A stretch of DNA of 24,036 nt from Sulfurimonas sp. UBA6792 (GTDB taxonomy: Bacteria > Campylobacterota > Campylobacteria > Campylobacterales > Sulfurimonadaceae): contig DKFQ01000129.1 in NCBI GenBank assembly GCA_002452425.1, forward strand, positions 275 to 24,310. The letters run 5' to 3'. Under the pieces are notes generated by a model that was given only the letters and a program-made list of their open reading frames with translations, ran no database searches and was not told the origin of the DNA. Each line of letters starts with the position of its first letter. Positions within the stretch are counted from its first letter, which is position 1. A program made the position numbers and the translations under genes. This document shows, piece after piece, positions 7,245-14,800 of the stretch.

Positions 7245-8747
7245 TTACTTCTCTCCGCGTTTTTTGGCTTTAAATAAAACAGGCGTTCCGCTAAAGTTGA
7301 AGGCTTCTCTTAGTTTGTTGGTGAGGTATCGTCTATAGGTAAAGTGAAGACCTCTTGGTTTGTTCATGATGATAGCGATTTTTGGCGGTCTGATGTCGTA
7401 CTGCGTTGCATAGTAGATACGGATAACCTGCCCACGCATACTTGGGAGCTGATGGCGAATAAGCGCACGCTCTAGCACAACATTAAGCTCTGATGTTTTG
7501 ATATGCTGTGAGTAGTTATCGTTTATCTCCAAAATCATATCAAAGAGCTTGTCAACACGTCTGTGCGACTTTGCAGAGAGGGTAATGATGGGTGCATAAG
7601 CTAAAAACTTAAATCTGTCACGCACCTCTTTGATGATGTTGTCATACTCTTCTCTTTTTGCGATATCCCATTTGTTGAGTACGATAATGCACGCAAGACG
7701 GTTGCTGTCAACCAAACCTGCGATTTTCTCGTCAAGGTCTAAAAAAGGCTCGCTTGCATCTAAAACAACAAGCGCCATGTTGGAGTTTTCAAGCATCTCT
7801 TTTGTACGCATAAGCGCAAATTTCTCGATTCCTACAATCTTGCCACGGCGTCTAAGACCTGCCGTGTCAACAAAAGTAAGCTGTTTGTCTTTGTACTCGA
7901 TACTCTCGTCAATCGGGTCTATCGTCGTTCCTGCAACACTGCTTACAACAGAGCGTTCTTCGCCTAAAAGTGCGTTGAGAAGTGAGCTTTTGCCAACATT
8001 GGTACGCCCGATGATGGAGATTTTGATATGGTTGATATCTTCAGGGTTGTACTCTTTGATTTTGTCGTTTTGTGCAAAGATGGAGTCGTCTGTAAACTCC
8101 TCTTCCTCTTCATCCTCGTCTGTATAGAAAAAGTTGTCATCCTCTTCTTCTTCGTCAAACTCTGCTTCATCGTCAAAATCATACTCACTCACATCCTCTT
8201 GAATGATGTTGATATCGTCGTCCTCACTCTCTTCTTCTGCTTCTTCTTTGATGATATCTTCATCCGGCAATCTGTCGTAAATCCACTCTAAAAGAGCATT
8301 GACGCTTCTGTTGTGCGAGACGGAGATGCCAAAAATAGCATCAGTTCCAAACTCGTAAAAATCCCAAAGGTTCTCTTTCATCTTGTCGTTGTCGATTTTG
8401 TTGACGACAAGAGCAACCTCTTTGCCTAGTGTTTGGAGTTCATAAAAAAGTTTTTTATCTTCATCTTCGGGAATGCTTTTTCCATCAACCATGTAGAGAA
8501 TGATGTCAGCTTTATGTGCGGCTTCAAGCGATTTTTCTTTGATTTTGTCGAAAAGTTCACACCCTTTGTCAAGACCGCCCGTATCTAAAAGAAGAGCCTC
8601 TTTGTCAACGATAACTACATGGCGTCTCTTGACATCCCTTGTTGTTCCGGCAATATCGGAGGTGATGGCATCTCTTTTTTTCATAAGCCTGTTAAAAAGT
8701 GAGCTTTTTCCGACATTTGGACGACCGATGATGGCGATTTTTTTCAT
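7245..8747 (-). CDS. der: Ribosome biogenesis GTPase Der (EngA) with expanded acidic linker
   Basis: A 500-residue protein with two tandem GTPase domains and a C-terminal KH-like domain, needed for 50S subunit assembly. Domain 1 has GRPNVGKS (8-15), DTGG (55-58) and NKID (116-119). Domain 2 has GRTNVGKS (247-254), DTAG (294-297) and NKWD (358-361). The C terminus has the MNKPRGLHFTYRRYLTN block. The linker at about 162-228 is extremely acidic, with roughly 38 Asp/Glu in 67 residues and runs such as DEDEEEEEFTDD. This makes the protein somewhat longer than the ~460-490 residues usual for Der. AAGG lies six bases before the ATG. The sugar cluster follows at six bases, so it is probably read from the same transcript. 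Confidence 0.97.
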   Translation of the reverse strand: MKKIAIIGRPNVGKSSLFNRLMKKRDAITSDIAGTTRDVKRRHVVIVDKEALLLDTGGLDKGCELFDKIKEKSLEAAHKADIILYMVDGKSIPEDEDKKLFYELQTLGKEVALVVNKIDNDKMKENLWDFYEFGTDAIFGISVSHNRSVNALLEWIYDRLPDEDIIKEEAEEESEDDDINIIQEDVSEYDFDDEAEFDEEEEDDNFFYTDEDEEEEEFTDDSIFAQNDKIKEYNPEDINHIKISIIGRTNVGKSSLLNALLGEERSVVSSVAGTTIDPIDESIEYKDKQLTFVDTAGLRRRGKIVGIEKFALMRTKEMLENSNMALVVLDASEPFLDLDEKIAGLVDSNRLACIIVLNKWDIAKREEYDNIIKEVRDRFKFLAYAPIITLSAKSHRRVDKLFDMILEINDNYSQHIKTSELNVVLERALIRHQLPSMRGQVIRIYYATQYDIRPPKIAIIMNKPRGLHFTYRRYLTNKLREAFNFSGTPVLFKAKKRGEK

Positions 8748-8789
8748 GTATTACCTTAAATTATTTTAAATGGAGAAGTTTGTTATGTA

Positions 8790-8795
8790 ATTGTA
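8790..8795 (-). promoter_or_regulatory. Possible der -10 box
   Basis: TACAAT on the minus strand in the 60-base gap between the NlpC/P60 lipoprotein gene and der. It would give a leader of about 36 nt before the der ATG and drive der plus the sugar genes behind it. No -35 is obvious, so this is weak evidence. Confidence 0.35.
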
Positions 8796-8807
8796 TCTAA
8801 AAGTAAG

Positions 8808-9533
8808 CTAGTTTTGGCTTAGCGTTATGAGCTGGTTGAAGAGCGGTGTTGCAAAGGCACTAAAATAGTAGGCGCTTAAACACTTGTGCTTTGGCGTACT
8901 AGAGTCACATCTCTTAAGATAGCTGTTGACATTTTTCCCAGAGATAATAGGATGCTGAGAAAAGCGCATATTGAGCTGATCAACTCTGTTTTTTCCTTGG
9001 ATGTTATGAATAAAATGGATGGTTCCATCCTCATCAAGTTGCGTCACAATCCCAATATGCGTGATATTATAAGAGCCAACTTTGCGTTTAGATTTTTGCA
9101 AAGTATCCTCGAAAAAAACCAAATCGCCGATTTTTGGGGCATCTTTGTCAAAAACTCTCTCTTGCGCCATCATAATGTTAAATATGGCTTTGGAGCGTCT
9201 AGCATTGTCATAGTGCTGTGAGAGATGGCTTGCTTTATAGTAAGGTTCATTGTTTTGAAAATTAACGAGCTCCACAAATCCTGAACAATCTTTGCCGCTT
9301 TTCCTCTCAAGATGTTGCAGTGCACTCGCAACTAAAGCTGTGCGTAAAACTGCCTCTTCATCGATTTTTTCAGTGGGAAGTATCTCTACTTTTACTTCTT
9401 GTTCGACTGGCTGCACATCGATGACAACAACCTCTTTTTGCGAGCATCCGCTAAGGAGGAAAAGAGCTACAAAGAAAAGAGAAAAGAGAGGGTACACGAC
9501 CTGGTCTCTACTTATCTTCAAACTCTTTTTCAA
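8808..9533 (-). CDS. NlpC/P60-type lipoprotein (cell-wall peptidase candidate)
   Basis: A 241-residue predicted lipoprotein with a charged N terminus, a hydrophobic stretch and the lipobox LSGC ending at C30. The rest resembles an NlpC/P60 cysteine peptidase: KDCSGFVELV with the catalytic-type C83, KIGDLVFFED (134-143), and THIGIVTQ with H159, then HFIHN (173-177). NlpC/P60 enzymes cut D-Glu-diamino-acid bonds in peptidoglycan stem peptides, so a periplasmic, membrane-anchored wall hydrolase is likely. The start is uncertain. The one given is a TTG overlapping the LPP20-like gene by 26 bases. A second TTG at 9521 or a GTG at 9497 is possible, though the GTG start would remove the positive charges of the signal peptide. 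Confidence 0.8.
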   Translation of the reverse strand: MKKSLKISRDQVVYPLFSLFFVALFLLSGCSQKEVVVIDVQPVEQEVKVEILPTEKIDEEAVLRTALVASALQHLERKSGKDCSGFVELVNFQNNEPYYKASHLSQHYDNARRSKAIFNIMMAQERVFDKDAPKIGDLVFFEDTLQKSKRKVGSYNITHIGIVTQLDEDGTIHFIHNIQGKNRVDQLNMRFSQHPIISGKNVNSYLKRCDSSTPKHKCLSAYYFSAFATPLFNQLITLSQN

Positions 9534-10089
9534 GCTCTTCTAGGGCATTTTTTGCTTTGAACTGCTGCCAAAGAGCTTGGTCGTTGTTGAAACTCGTGCG
9601 GATATTGTTCTTAATCTGTTTATTTGTCTCGCTTTTAGAGACTGTAACAAGCATAAAGATAGCACCTGAGGGAGCAGTCCACATGTCAACTGCTTTTGAG
9701 TCTTTTAGATTTACTTTTGCTACCTGTTTTGTGACGCTCTCGGTAGTTTTGTCAACAGTCTCTGTCGCACTAACGCCTGTTGTGCCTGTGTATAGACTTA
9801 CTTTGTCTTTTACTAGAGTTTCTATCTGTTGTGCAAGGTCGGAGCGCCCGTTTGCCATCGCTACTCTTCTCATGTGATCCATCCCAGCGGCACTCTTCTC
9901 AGCAATACCAACACCTGCATAATACTCTTGTGATTGTGGGATACACGTCCATTGTGGCGCAGTCACTCCCTCTTGCTTGCATCCAAACTCTTCAACGCTT
10001 TTTGCTACTTCCACATCTTTGGAACAACCACTCATTGCAAGCCCAAATAGACCGGCAAATACAATAGATAAAATAGTTTTAGTCATCAT
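9508..10089 (-). CDS. LPP20-like lipoprotein
   Basis: A 193-residue lipoprotein: a signal peptide starting MMTKTIL, then lipobox AMSGC with the lipidated cysteine at residue 22. The mature part has PQWTCIP, YYAGVGIAEKSAAGMDHMRR and ANGRSDLAQQIET, typical of the LPP20 family of Campylobacterota surface lipoproteins. The start at 10087-10089 has AAGGA six bases upstream, whereas an in-frame TTG at 10125 has none. A TGCTACAAT promoter lies at 10116-10124 on this strand. The C-terminal quarter is rich in Lys, Glu and Asn. Function in the family is not established beyond envelope location. Confidence 0.85.
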   Translation of the reverse strand: MMTKTILSIVFAGLFGLAMSGCSKDVEVAKSVEEFGCKQEGVTAPQWTCIPQSQEYYAGVGIAEKSAAGMDHMRRVAMANGRSDLAQQIETLVKDKVSLYTGTTGVSATETVDKTTESVTKQVAKVNLKDSKAVDMWTAPSGAIFMLVTVSKSETNKQIKNNIRTSFNNDQALWQQFKAKNALEELEKEFEDK

Positions 10090-10115
10090 CTTGTTTCCTT
10101 TGTTTTTCTTAAGTG

Positions 10116-10124
10116 ATTGTAGCA
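10116..10124 (-). promoter_or_regulatory. Extended -10 promoter for the LPP20-like gene
   Basis: The minus strand reads TGCTACAAT (TGnTAnAAT form), about 27 bases upstream of the ATG at 10089, giving a start near 10109 and a short leader that contains AAGGA. Confidence 0.5.
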
Positions 10125-10145
10125 ATTTTCGTCTTAATATTTATG

Positions 10146-10151
10146 TATAAT
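10146..10151 (+). promoter_or_regulatory. -10 box only six bases before the start codon
   Basis: TGTATAAT ends at 10151 and the phosphoribosyltransferase ATG is at 10158. Normal -10 to start-site spacing puts transcription initiation on or next to the A of the ATG, predicting a leaderless mRNA. No Shine-Dalgarno sequence precedes this ATG. Confidence 0.55.
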
Positions 10152-10157
10152 ACCTGC

Positions 10158-10604
10158 ATGAAATACTACAGTTATGAATCTTTTAGAAACGATACAAACA
10201 AGCTTCTTGTTAAGTTGAGAGAAGAGCATTTTGATGCCATAGTCGCCATAGCACGCGGCGGGCTCACGCTCTCTCACGTGGTTGCCGAGGGTTTACAGAT
10301 AAGAGCGGTGCAGAGCATAAGAACAGAGCTTTACGATAAGAGCCAAAAAAGAGAGAAAATCACACTCTTTGGCAGTTGTGCTTTTGAAAATGCAAAGCGT
10401 GTTTTGGTGCTTGATGATATCTCCGACAGCGGAGAGACTCTAAGAGCCGTGATGGAGCATTTTACAACTCAATTTACAGACATAGAGTTCAAATCGGCAA
10501 CGCTCTTTTATAAAAAAACCTCTGTTTATGAGCCTGATTTTTGGGTCAATGAAGCAGATGACTGGATAGACTTTTTTTGGGAGAGAGACTATCTGCTCCA
10601 GTAG
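10158..10604 (+). CDS. Phosphoribosyltransferase (Gpt/HGPRT-like)
   Basis: A 148-residue type I phosphoribosyltransferase. The PRPP loop is VLVLDDISDSGETL at residues 82-95, and the substrate-side segment FDAIVAIARGGLTLSHVVAE is at 25-44. Enzymes of this group salvage purine bases (xanthine, guanine or hypoxanthine) using PRPP. The specificity here is not readable. I chose the ATG at 10158 because MKYYSYESFRNDT is the natural domain start; the longer open frame upstream is hydrophobic and covers the promoter. It overlaps the convergent cytochrome gene by 16 bases. Confidence 0.85.
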   Translation: MKYYSYESFRNDTNKLLVKLREEHFDAIVAIARGGLTLSHVVAEGLQIRAVQSIRTELYDKSQKREKITLFGSCAFENAKRVLVLDDISDSGETLRAVMEHFTTQFTDIEFKSATLFYKKTSVYEPDFWVNEADDWIDFFWERDYLLQ

Positions 10605-10954
10605 TCAAGTTCTCCCTTTTTTGTAAAGTCTGTATCGTAGATATAAGCAGCTATTTCTCTAAGCGTCTCCTCGTCAAACCCAAGCTCTGGCATAAGCCCG
10701 TGTTTTTGGATGGCATCATGCATAAGCGAGCCTTTTTCTGTGGGTTTTAAAACCCATTTCGACATATAGTTTACAAACTCTTTTTTATCTGAAAATGCGT
10801 TGCTATACCTTTTTTTAAACTCTACAACCGATGGGGCAGAGATGGTTTTTGTTGGGTGGTGGCAAGTGATACAGTTACCGCTAAAGTAGAGTTCTCCTGC
10901 ACTGCTGGCATGAAGAGAAGCAAGAGTAAAAAAGAGAAGCCAAAAGTATTTCAC
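10589..10954 (-). CDS. Periplasmic monohaem cytochrome c
   Basis: A 121-residue protein with a signal peptide (KYFWLLFFTLASLHA, cleavage probably around residue 19) and one haem c site, C28-ITC-H32. A likely distal methionine is M88 in HGLMPELG, and the closing helix LREIAAYIYDTDF is typical of class I cytochromes c. It would carry electrons in the periplasm; the redox partners are unknown. The start overlaps the DjlA-like gene stop by four bases (ATGA), so the two are co-translated. The 3' end overlaps the convergent phosphoribosyltransferase gene. Confidence 0.88.
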   Translation of the reverse strand: MKYFWLLFFTLASLHASSAGELYFSGNCITCHHPTKTISAPSVVEFKKRYSNAFSDKKEFVNYMSKWVLKPTEKGSLMHDAIQKHGLMPELGFDEETLREIAAYIYDTDFTKKGELDYWSR

Positions 10955-11709
10955 GACTCTCTCCTATGTGCTTTAATCATCTCATACGCTTGGTTAATCT
11001 CTTGTGTTTTTGCAGTTGCTTCTTGCATATAAGCTTCATCTCTGCCCTGTGATTTGACGATATCAGGATGATACTCTCTGATGAGTTTTCTATAAGCCTT
11101 TTTGATAGTCTCCATATCGTCACTCTCTTTAACTCCTAAGAGTTTATAGGCATCGTTTATATTTGCTTTTGGTGTGATGTTGTGCATCATCTTCTCAAAC
11201 TGATCAAACATGGCATGATAGACTTTTGGATCAAGCGCAAAAGCCTCGGCGATAACTGAGAGCATCTTCTCTTCGCTTTTGCTCACCGTACCGTCCACAA
11301 AGGCAAGCTGAATCAAAAATCCCATAAAATGGTGTTGTTGTGCTTGGTTTCTTTTTGTAAGTTGTGCAAGTGTTTGTGCGACCGTTTCAAGATTGTCGCT
11401 TCTCTCTTTCTCTTCGCTAAAAATCTCTTTTAAAAGCTCTTTAGTTTTTTGCGGTTCTGGAAAGAGTGCTGAGATATCATCAAACATAATTCCAACGAGC
11501 TGTGCTTCAAGCGCATCAACTCTTCCATCAGCTTTTGCAACCTTTGCTACGAGTGCTACAAAAAGCCCAAGTTCACTCTTTTGAAGAGACTCTTTGGAGA
11601 GAGAGAAGTTTTTAAACGCCTCTTTTGAGTAAGCGTTGTACTTCGAGTAACTTTTAAAAATCCAGTAAAAAAAGAGCCCTAAAAGCGCAAATAAAATAAT
11701 GTTTCCCAT
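10951..11709 (-). CDS. DjlA-like TerB and J-domain membrane protein
   Basis: A 252-residue protein with one N-terminal membrane helix (residues 4-19), a TerB-like helical domain (about 47-170, with two acidic repeats AKADGRVDALE and AFVDGTVSKSEE), and a C-terminal J domain (about 185-250) with the HPD motif at 214-216 (REYHPDIVKS). This is the architecture of DjlA, a membrane-anchored DnaK co-chaperone. AAAGGA precedes the ATG. It lies 13 bases after the DUF3108-like gene and overlaps the cytochrome gene by four bases. Confidence 0.9.
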   Translation of the reverse strand: MGNIILFALLGLFFYWIFKSYSKYNAYSKEAFKNFSLSKESLQKSELGLFVALVAKVAKADGRVDALEAQLVGIMFDDISALFPEPQKTKELLKEIFSEEKERSDNLETVAQTLAQLTKRNQAQQHHFMGFLIQLAFVDGTVSKSEEKMLSVIAEAFALDPKVYHAMFDQFEKMMHNITPKANINDAYKLLGVKESDDMETIKKAYRKLIREYHPDIVKSQGRDEAYMQEATAKTQEINQAYEMIKAHRRES

Positions 11710-11722
11710 GTTTTTCCTTTGA

Positions 11723-12514
11723 TTAATTTACTATTTTATGACTGACTCGCACAGCCCGCATGCTGCCAACCCAGAAGATTTCATCCATCAACCCCTCTTG
11801 CAAGAGACCGTCTTTATCATAGACAAAAAGAGTATCAACCACTTTGTCGTCTTTGTCAAATGGCTCTACGTGGAGGTTGTAAATGATGTGTGCATTACTT
11901 CCAAACTTCTGTTGTGCGGCTGCTTTTGTCTTGTCTGTAAGACACTCGTAGTAAATTTTGTTTTTGTCATTGTGCGCCCCGATGGCAAAAATCTGATGTT
12001 TCTTTTGTGCGCCATCGCATCCATATCTGCTGTTGAGGTAGATGCTAAGCGTGTCATCAGCCAAAAATGGGTCAAGAAGCTCCTCTTTACGGGATTTTTC
12101 TTCCACTTCTCTTGTAACAAACTTGAAATCTTGAGAGTCAAAACGTGTTTTGTTGACAACCTTTACCTTTTCTTCTATGAGCAAAACCTCTTTTTTTTCA
12201 TGGTTGAATGTATAGGTTTGCACTCTCGTTCTTCTGGTTGTTTTTTTAGTTTTTATAAAAATATTTGGGATGTACTTGCCATTTTTGATGCTACCTCTGC
12301 TCTCAAACGTCTCCACTCTCTCTTTGAGAAGAAGTGCCGCAACATCTATGGTTTGTGCAGTGACTTTAACTTCATAGGTGCTACCATCCTCTTTGATAAG
12401 AACGTCACAATAGCCTACTTTCCCAAAGAGCGTTGCAAAAACATCATAACGCGTTATGCTCTCGCGCGCAAAAAAGGAGCTAGTCAAGAGAAAAAAAAGC
12501 AACACTGTTTTCAT
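11723..12514 (-). CDS. Exported DUF3108-like protein
   Basis: A 263-residue protein with a signal peptide starting MKTVLLFFLLTSSFFA, then a beta-rich domain reading ITRYDVFATLFGKVGYCDV. The alternating basic/acidic strands around RTRVQTYTFNHEKKEVLLIE resemble DUF3108, a family of periplasmic proteins of unknown function. I chose the ATG at 12512-12514 because GGAG lies five bases upstream and it begins directly at the signal peptide; an in-frame ATG seven codons earlier is less suitable. A TATAAT on this strand at 12544-12549 gives a leader of about 23 nt. It probably forms an operon with the DjlA-like and cytochrome genes. Family assignment is moderate. Confidence 0.75.
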   Translation of the reverse strand: MKTVLLFFLLTSSFFARESITRYDVFATLFGKVGYCDVLIKEDGSTYEVKVTAQTIDVAALLLKERVETFESRGSIKNGKYIPNIFIKTKKTTRRTRVQTYTFNHEKKEVLLIEEKVKVVNKTRFDSQDFKFVTREVEEKSRKEELLDPFLADDTLSIYLNSRYGCDGAQKKHQIFAIGAHNDKNKIYYECLTDKTKAAAQQKFGSNAHIIYNLHVEPFDKDDKVVDTLFVYDKDGLLQEGLMDEIFWVGSMRAVRVSHKIVN

Positions 12515-12543
12515 GTAGTCTCCATATGACACCATATCTGCGA

Positions 12544-12549
12544 ATTATA
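12544..12549 (-). promoter_or_regulatory. -10 box for the DUF3108-like gene
   Basis: TATAAT on the minus strand (TTTTTGATATAAT), about 30 bases before the start codon, with a T-rich upstream stretch and no clear -35. Confidence 0.5.
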
Positions 12550-12579
12550 TCAAAAATTTACTATAAATATAATATGGAA

Positions 12580-13629
12580 TTATAACGAATCAATATTTCC
12601 AAAGTAAAAATCTACATAAAAATGCACGGCATAGTTTGGCTCATAGTCGTACTGTCTATGAAAACTAACCCCCGGTTGCACCTCATACGTTATCCATTTA
12701 CGAAAGATATTTTGACGCCAAGAGAAAAATCCAGAGTAGTTGCTTATGCCATTATAGGGCTGGAGATGTTCTTCGCAAGAGTATTTTGAGTTTCCCCAAA
12801 ATTGCTGTGTATAACTAAAACCTTTTCTTTTTGAGAGTGTAAGATAGTAGGAGAGTGCGAGGGCGTAGTCAAAACCATCAACATGGGACTGAGTTTTACG
12901 ATGCAAGGTTGTACGAAAAAGAGCGTTTTTTTCGAGCTCTTTATCGAAATAGACATTTGTCTCCTCGCTCCAATCTGACTTTAGAGAGTATTTGAACTGC
13001 TGCGTAGGCTCAACGCGCCATGAGCCAAGAGCAAAATCTGTTGCGTATCTTGCTCTTGCGTAGCCTGTTAGACTGCTCATTCCTATGGAGTAGTGAGATT
13101 TTATATCTTTATAAACAGGGGCAAAATAACGCACACCAGCCTCATTTTTGCTCTTCTCTTTTGTGCGAAGGTCACCATCGTCAAAGTAGCTCTGCTCAAC
13201 ATCATCAATGTAGAGCTGAAAATCTCTTTTTGTTCTACTTAGCGGTGTATGCGCTCTGATTTTGTAGTTAAAGTCAGCAGACTCTTTTGTTTGAAAAAGT
13301 GAGCCAAGGCGAATACGAAGAAAACCTCTCTGTGTTTCATCCATATACTTTTCATTTTTAAAGAAGAGATCTACCGATTCGCCTGCATTTAAAAAATCTT
13401 CATTGAGTTTTTTTTCAAGTGCATCAGATGAGAGAGGCTCTCTGGGCTCATTTATCCAATCGCTGAGAGTTTCATCGACATCGCCAAAAAAATCAATAAC
13501 GCTGTTTGAAAAAATCTCCTGTTTTTTATCTATATAATCGACAAAGCCACCTTTAGATTCCTCATCTTGCGCATATAACGAAGCACAAAAGAGAAGAAGA
13601 GAACAGATAAATGCAGTGCGTAGCAACAT
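12580..13629 (-). CDS. Hypothetical exported protein, outer-membrane candidate
   Basis: A 349-residue protein that I do not recognise by name. A signal peptide (FICSLLLFCASLYA, cleavage near residue 20) is followed by an acidic helical part to about residue 95. The remainder has alternating aromatic/polar strands such as GFLRIRLGSLFQ, YKIRAHTPLS, HYSIGMSS and YAVHFYVDFYFG. The strand pattern and absence of membrane helices suggest an outer-membrane beta-barrel, although the final residue is Leu rather than Phe. AGGAGGG sits five bases before the ATG and a TGTTATAAT promoter lies at 13653-13661. A DUF3108-like exported protein follows after 65 bases. Confidence 0.78.
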   Translation of the reverse strand: MLLRTAFICSLLLFCASLYAQDEESKGGFVDYIDKKQEIFSNSVIDFFGDVDETLSDWINEPREPLSSDALEKKLNEDFLNAGESVDLFFKNEKYMDETQRGFLRIRLGSLFQTKESADFNYKIRAHTPLSRTKRDFQLYIDDVEQSYFDDGDLRTKEKSKNEAGVRYFAPVYKDIKSHYSIGMSSLTGYARARYATDFALGSWRVEPTQQFKYSLKSDWSEETNVYFDKELEKNALFRTTLHRKTQSHVDGFDYALALSYYLTLSKRKGFSYTQQFWGNSKYSCEEHLQPYNGISNYSGFFSWRQNIFRKWITYEVQPGVSFHRQYDYEPNYAVHFYVDFYFGNIDSL

Positions 13630-13652
13630 GAAACCCTCCTGCTAGATAAGCT

Positions 13653-13661
13653 ATTATAACA
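13653..13661 (-). promoter_or_regulatory. Extended -10 promoter for the outer-membrane candidate
   Basis: The minus strand reads TGTTATAAT, a perfect TGnTATAAT, about 24 bases upstream of the ATG at 13629 and ahead of AGGAGGG. Confidence 0.55.
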
Positions 13662-13675
13662 AATTTAAAAAGGTT

Positions 13676-13683
13676 GCTATACT
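13676..13683 (+). promoter_or_regulatory. Extended -10 seven bases before the EamA start codon
   Basis: GCTATACT in the context TTGCTATACT (TGnTATAnT) ends at 13683; the ATG is at 13691. The start site would fall at 13690-13691, so the transcript would be leaderless if this ATG is used. Confidence 0.45.
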
Positions 13684-13690
13684 TTTAGGG

Positions 13691-14578
13691 ATGAAACAGA
13701 TAAAAGAATTGAACAAAGGTGTGAAGTATATGCTTCTTGCCTCCTTTATTTTTGCCATAATGGGTGCATTTGCAAAACTTGCTTCAGAGCATATGAGTTC
13801 TCTTGAAGTGGTTTTTTTTAGAAATGTTTTCGGTGTCGTTTTTATAGGCTACGCACTTTATAAAACGCCTATGACAAGCAAGGGCGGCAAGCCTTTTTTG
13901 CTCTTTTTTAGAGGGCTGATGGGCTTTTTGGCACTTTTGGCATACTTTTACAATATTGCACACATCCCGCTTGGGGACGCTGTAACCTACTCAAAAACCG
14001 CTCCCATTTTTACCGCCGTTTTTGCATGGTTTTTTCTTCATGAGAAGCTCTCTTTAAACGCTTGGATTGCGGTATTTATAGGTTTTTTAGGAATTATACT
14101 TATCGCCAAACCCACAGGAATCGGTTTTAGCAAATATGATATTTTAGGTGTTTTAAGCGGTATTGGTGCAGCACTCGCCTATACCTCCATCCGTGAACTC
14201 AAAAACTACTATGACACAAACATGATAGTTCTCTCTTTTACGCTTGTCGGCACGCTTGGACCGATTTTGCTCTTTGTTTTTTCACACTATTTTTATGTAG
14301 AAGAGCTTGATTTTATGCTCGGCAAGTTTGTTATGCCTAGCGGAATCGTCTGGTTTTATGTTGTCTCTCTTGGGGTTTTGGGTACACTCTCCCAATACTA
14401 TATGACAAAAGCATACGGCGAGACAAAAGCCGGAATCGTGGGAGCGGTAAGCTACTCAAACATCGTTTTTGCCATAGTTGTAGGTCTGTTTCTTGGCGAT
14501 GCGCTTCCTAGTTTTATAACAACATGCGGTATAGTTTTGATAGTTGCGGCAGGGATTATGGTGGCAAAAGCGAAATGA
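13691..14578 (+). CDS. EamA/DMT-superfamily permease
   Basis: A 295-residue inner-membrane protein with about ten hydrophobic helices arranged as two EamA repeats. The first repeat contains SFIFAIMGAFAKLASEHMS and EVVFFRNVFGV, and the helix-4 hallmark LGDAVTYSKTAPIFTAVFAW is at about 96-115. The second contains ALAYTSIRELKNYY and GETKAGIVGAVSYSNIVFA. Family members export or import metabolites such as amino acids or nucleosides; the substrate cannot be told. The start is not certain: another ATG at 13730 has AAAGG ten bases upstream, but family N termini normally include the residues before it. Confidence 0.9.
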   Translation: MKQIKELNKGVKYMLLASFIFAIMGAFAKLASEHMSSLEVVFFRNVFGVVFIGYALYKTPMTSKGGKPFLLFFRGLMGFLALLAYFYNIAHIPLGDAVTYSKTAPIFTAVFAWFFLHEKLSLNAWIAVFIGFLGIILIAKPTGIGFSKYDILGVLSGIGAALAYTSIRELKNYYDTNMIVLSFTLVGTLGPILLFVFSHYFYVEELDFMLGKFVMPSGIVWFYVVSLGVLGTLSQYYMTKAYGETKAGIVGAVSYSNIVFAIVVGLFLGDALPSFITTCGIVLIVAAGIMVAKAK

Positions 14579-14597
14579 TTTTAGATTAAATTCATTA

Positions 14598-14606
14598 TGC
14601 TATAAT
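14598..14606 (+). promoter_or_regulatory. Extended -10 promoter (TGCTATAAT) for the kdsA leader RNA
   Basis: A perfect TGnTATAAT on the plus strand, 195 bases before the kdsA ATG. Initiation near 14613 would coincide with the 5' end of the rod-shaped structure that follows. Confidence 0.6.
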
Positions 14607-14612
14607 CACTTC

Positions 14613-14793
14613 TTATTTTTTAAACCCAAATTGTGCAATAGAAGTTTATTAAATAGTGCTAATGCTTTAGTTTAGGGTGTTTGCAAAAATTTTGAGGTTA
14701 ACCTAAAGGTTAATTGATGGATTTTTGTAAATGCCATAAGCTAAATGATTGGTGCTAGGTAATGAATTTCTATTGCATAATTTGGGTTAAAGG
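14613..14793 (+). ncRNA. ssrS: Candidate 6S RNA (ssrS) upstream of kdsA
   Basis: The 5' and 3' ends pair over 21 bases (14623-14643 with 14768-14788; 20 Watson-Crick and one G.U). Next is an open bubble of about ten bases per side (14644-14653 and 14758-14767). The rod then continues with 19 of 21 positions paired (14654-14674 with 14737-14757), another long helix (14676-14692 with 14719-14735), and a TTAACC-TAAA-GGTTAA tip. Closing stem, large central bubble and long terminal arm in about 180 nt is the architecture of 6S RNA, which binds sigma70 RNA polymerase by mimicking an open promoter. The promoter TGCTATAAT is placed to start it. The kdsA ribosome binding site AAAGG pairs weakly with the 5' T-run. 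The pairing was done by eye. A folded kdsA leader or a miniature transposable element are alternatives. Confidence 0.6.
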
Positions 14794-14800
14794 CAAACAG

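Noticed and set aside
7630..8127. A 165-codon plus-strand frame opposite der
   Set aside because: Serine-rich low-complexity translation, ending in a Ser run that mirrors the acidic linker; der is unambiguous on the other strand.
10113..10157. An N-terminal extension of the phosphoribosyltransferase
   Set aside because: The extension covers the TATAAT box and is hydrophobic without family precedent; MKYYSYESF is the natural start.
11738..12529. A 263-codon open frame on the plus strand exactly opposite the DUF3108-like gene
   Set aside because: Its product is a Phe/Cys/Val/Leu-rich string with no domain; the minus strand has a ribosome site, signal peptide and promoter. It is an antisense artefact of codon bias.
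14762..14800. Upstream in-frame ATG extending kdsA by 13 codons
   Set aside because: It lies within the closing stem of the leader structure and has no ribosome site; the family starts at the ATG at 14801, which has AAAGG upstream.
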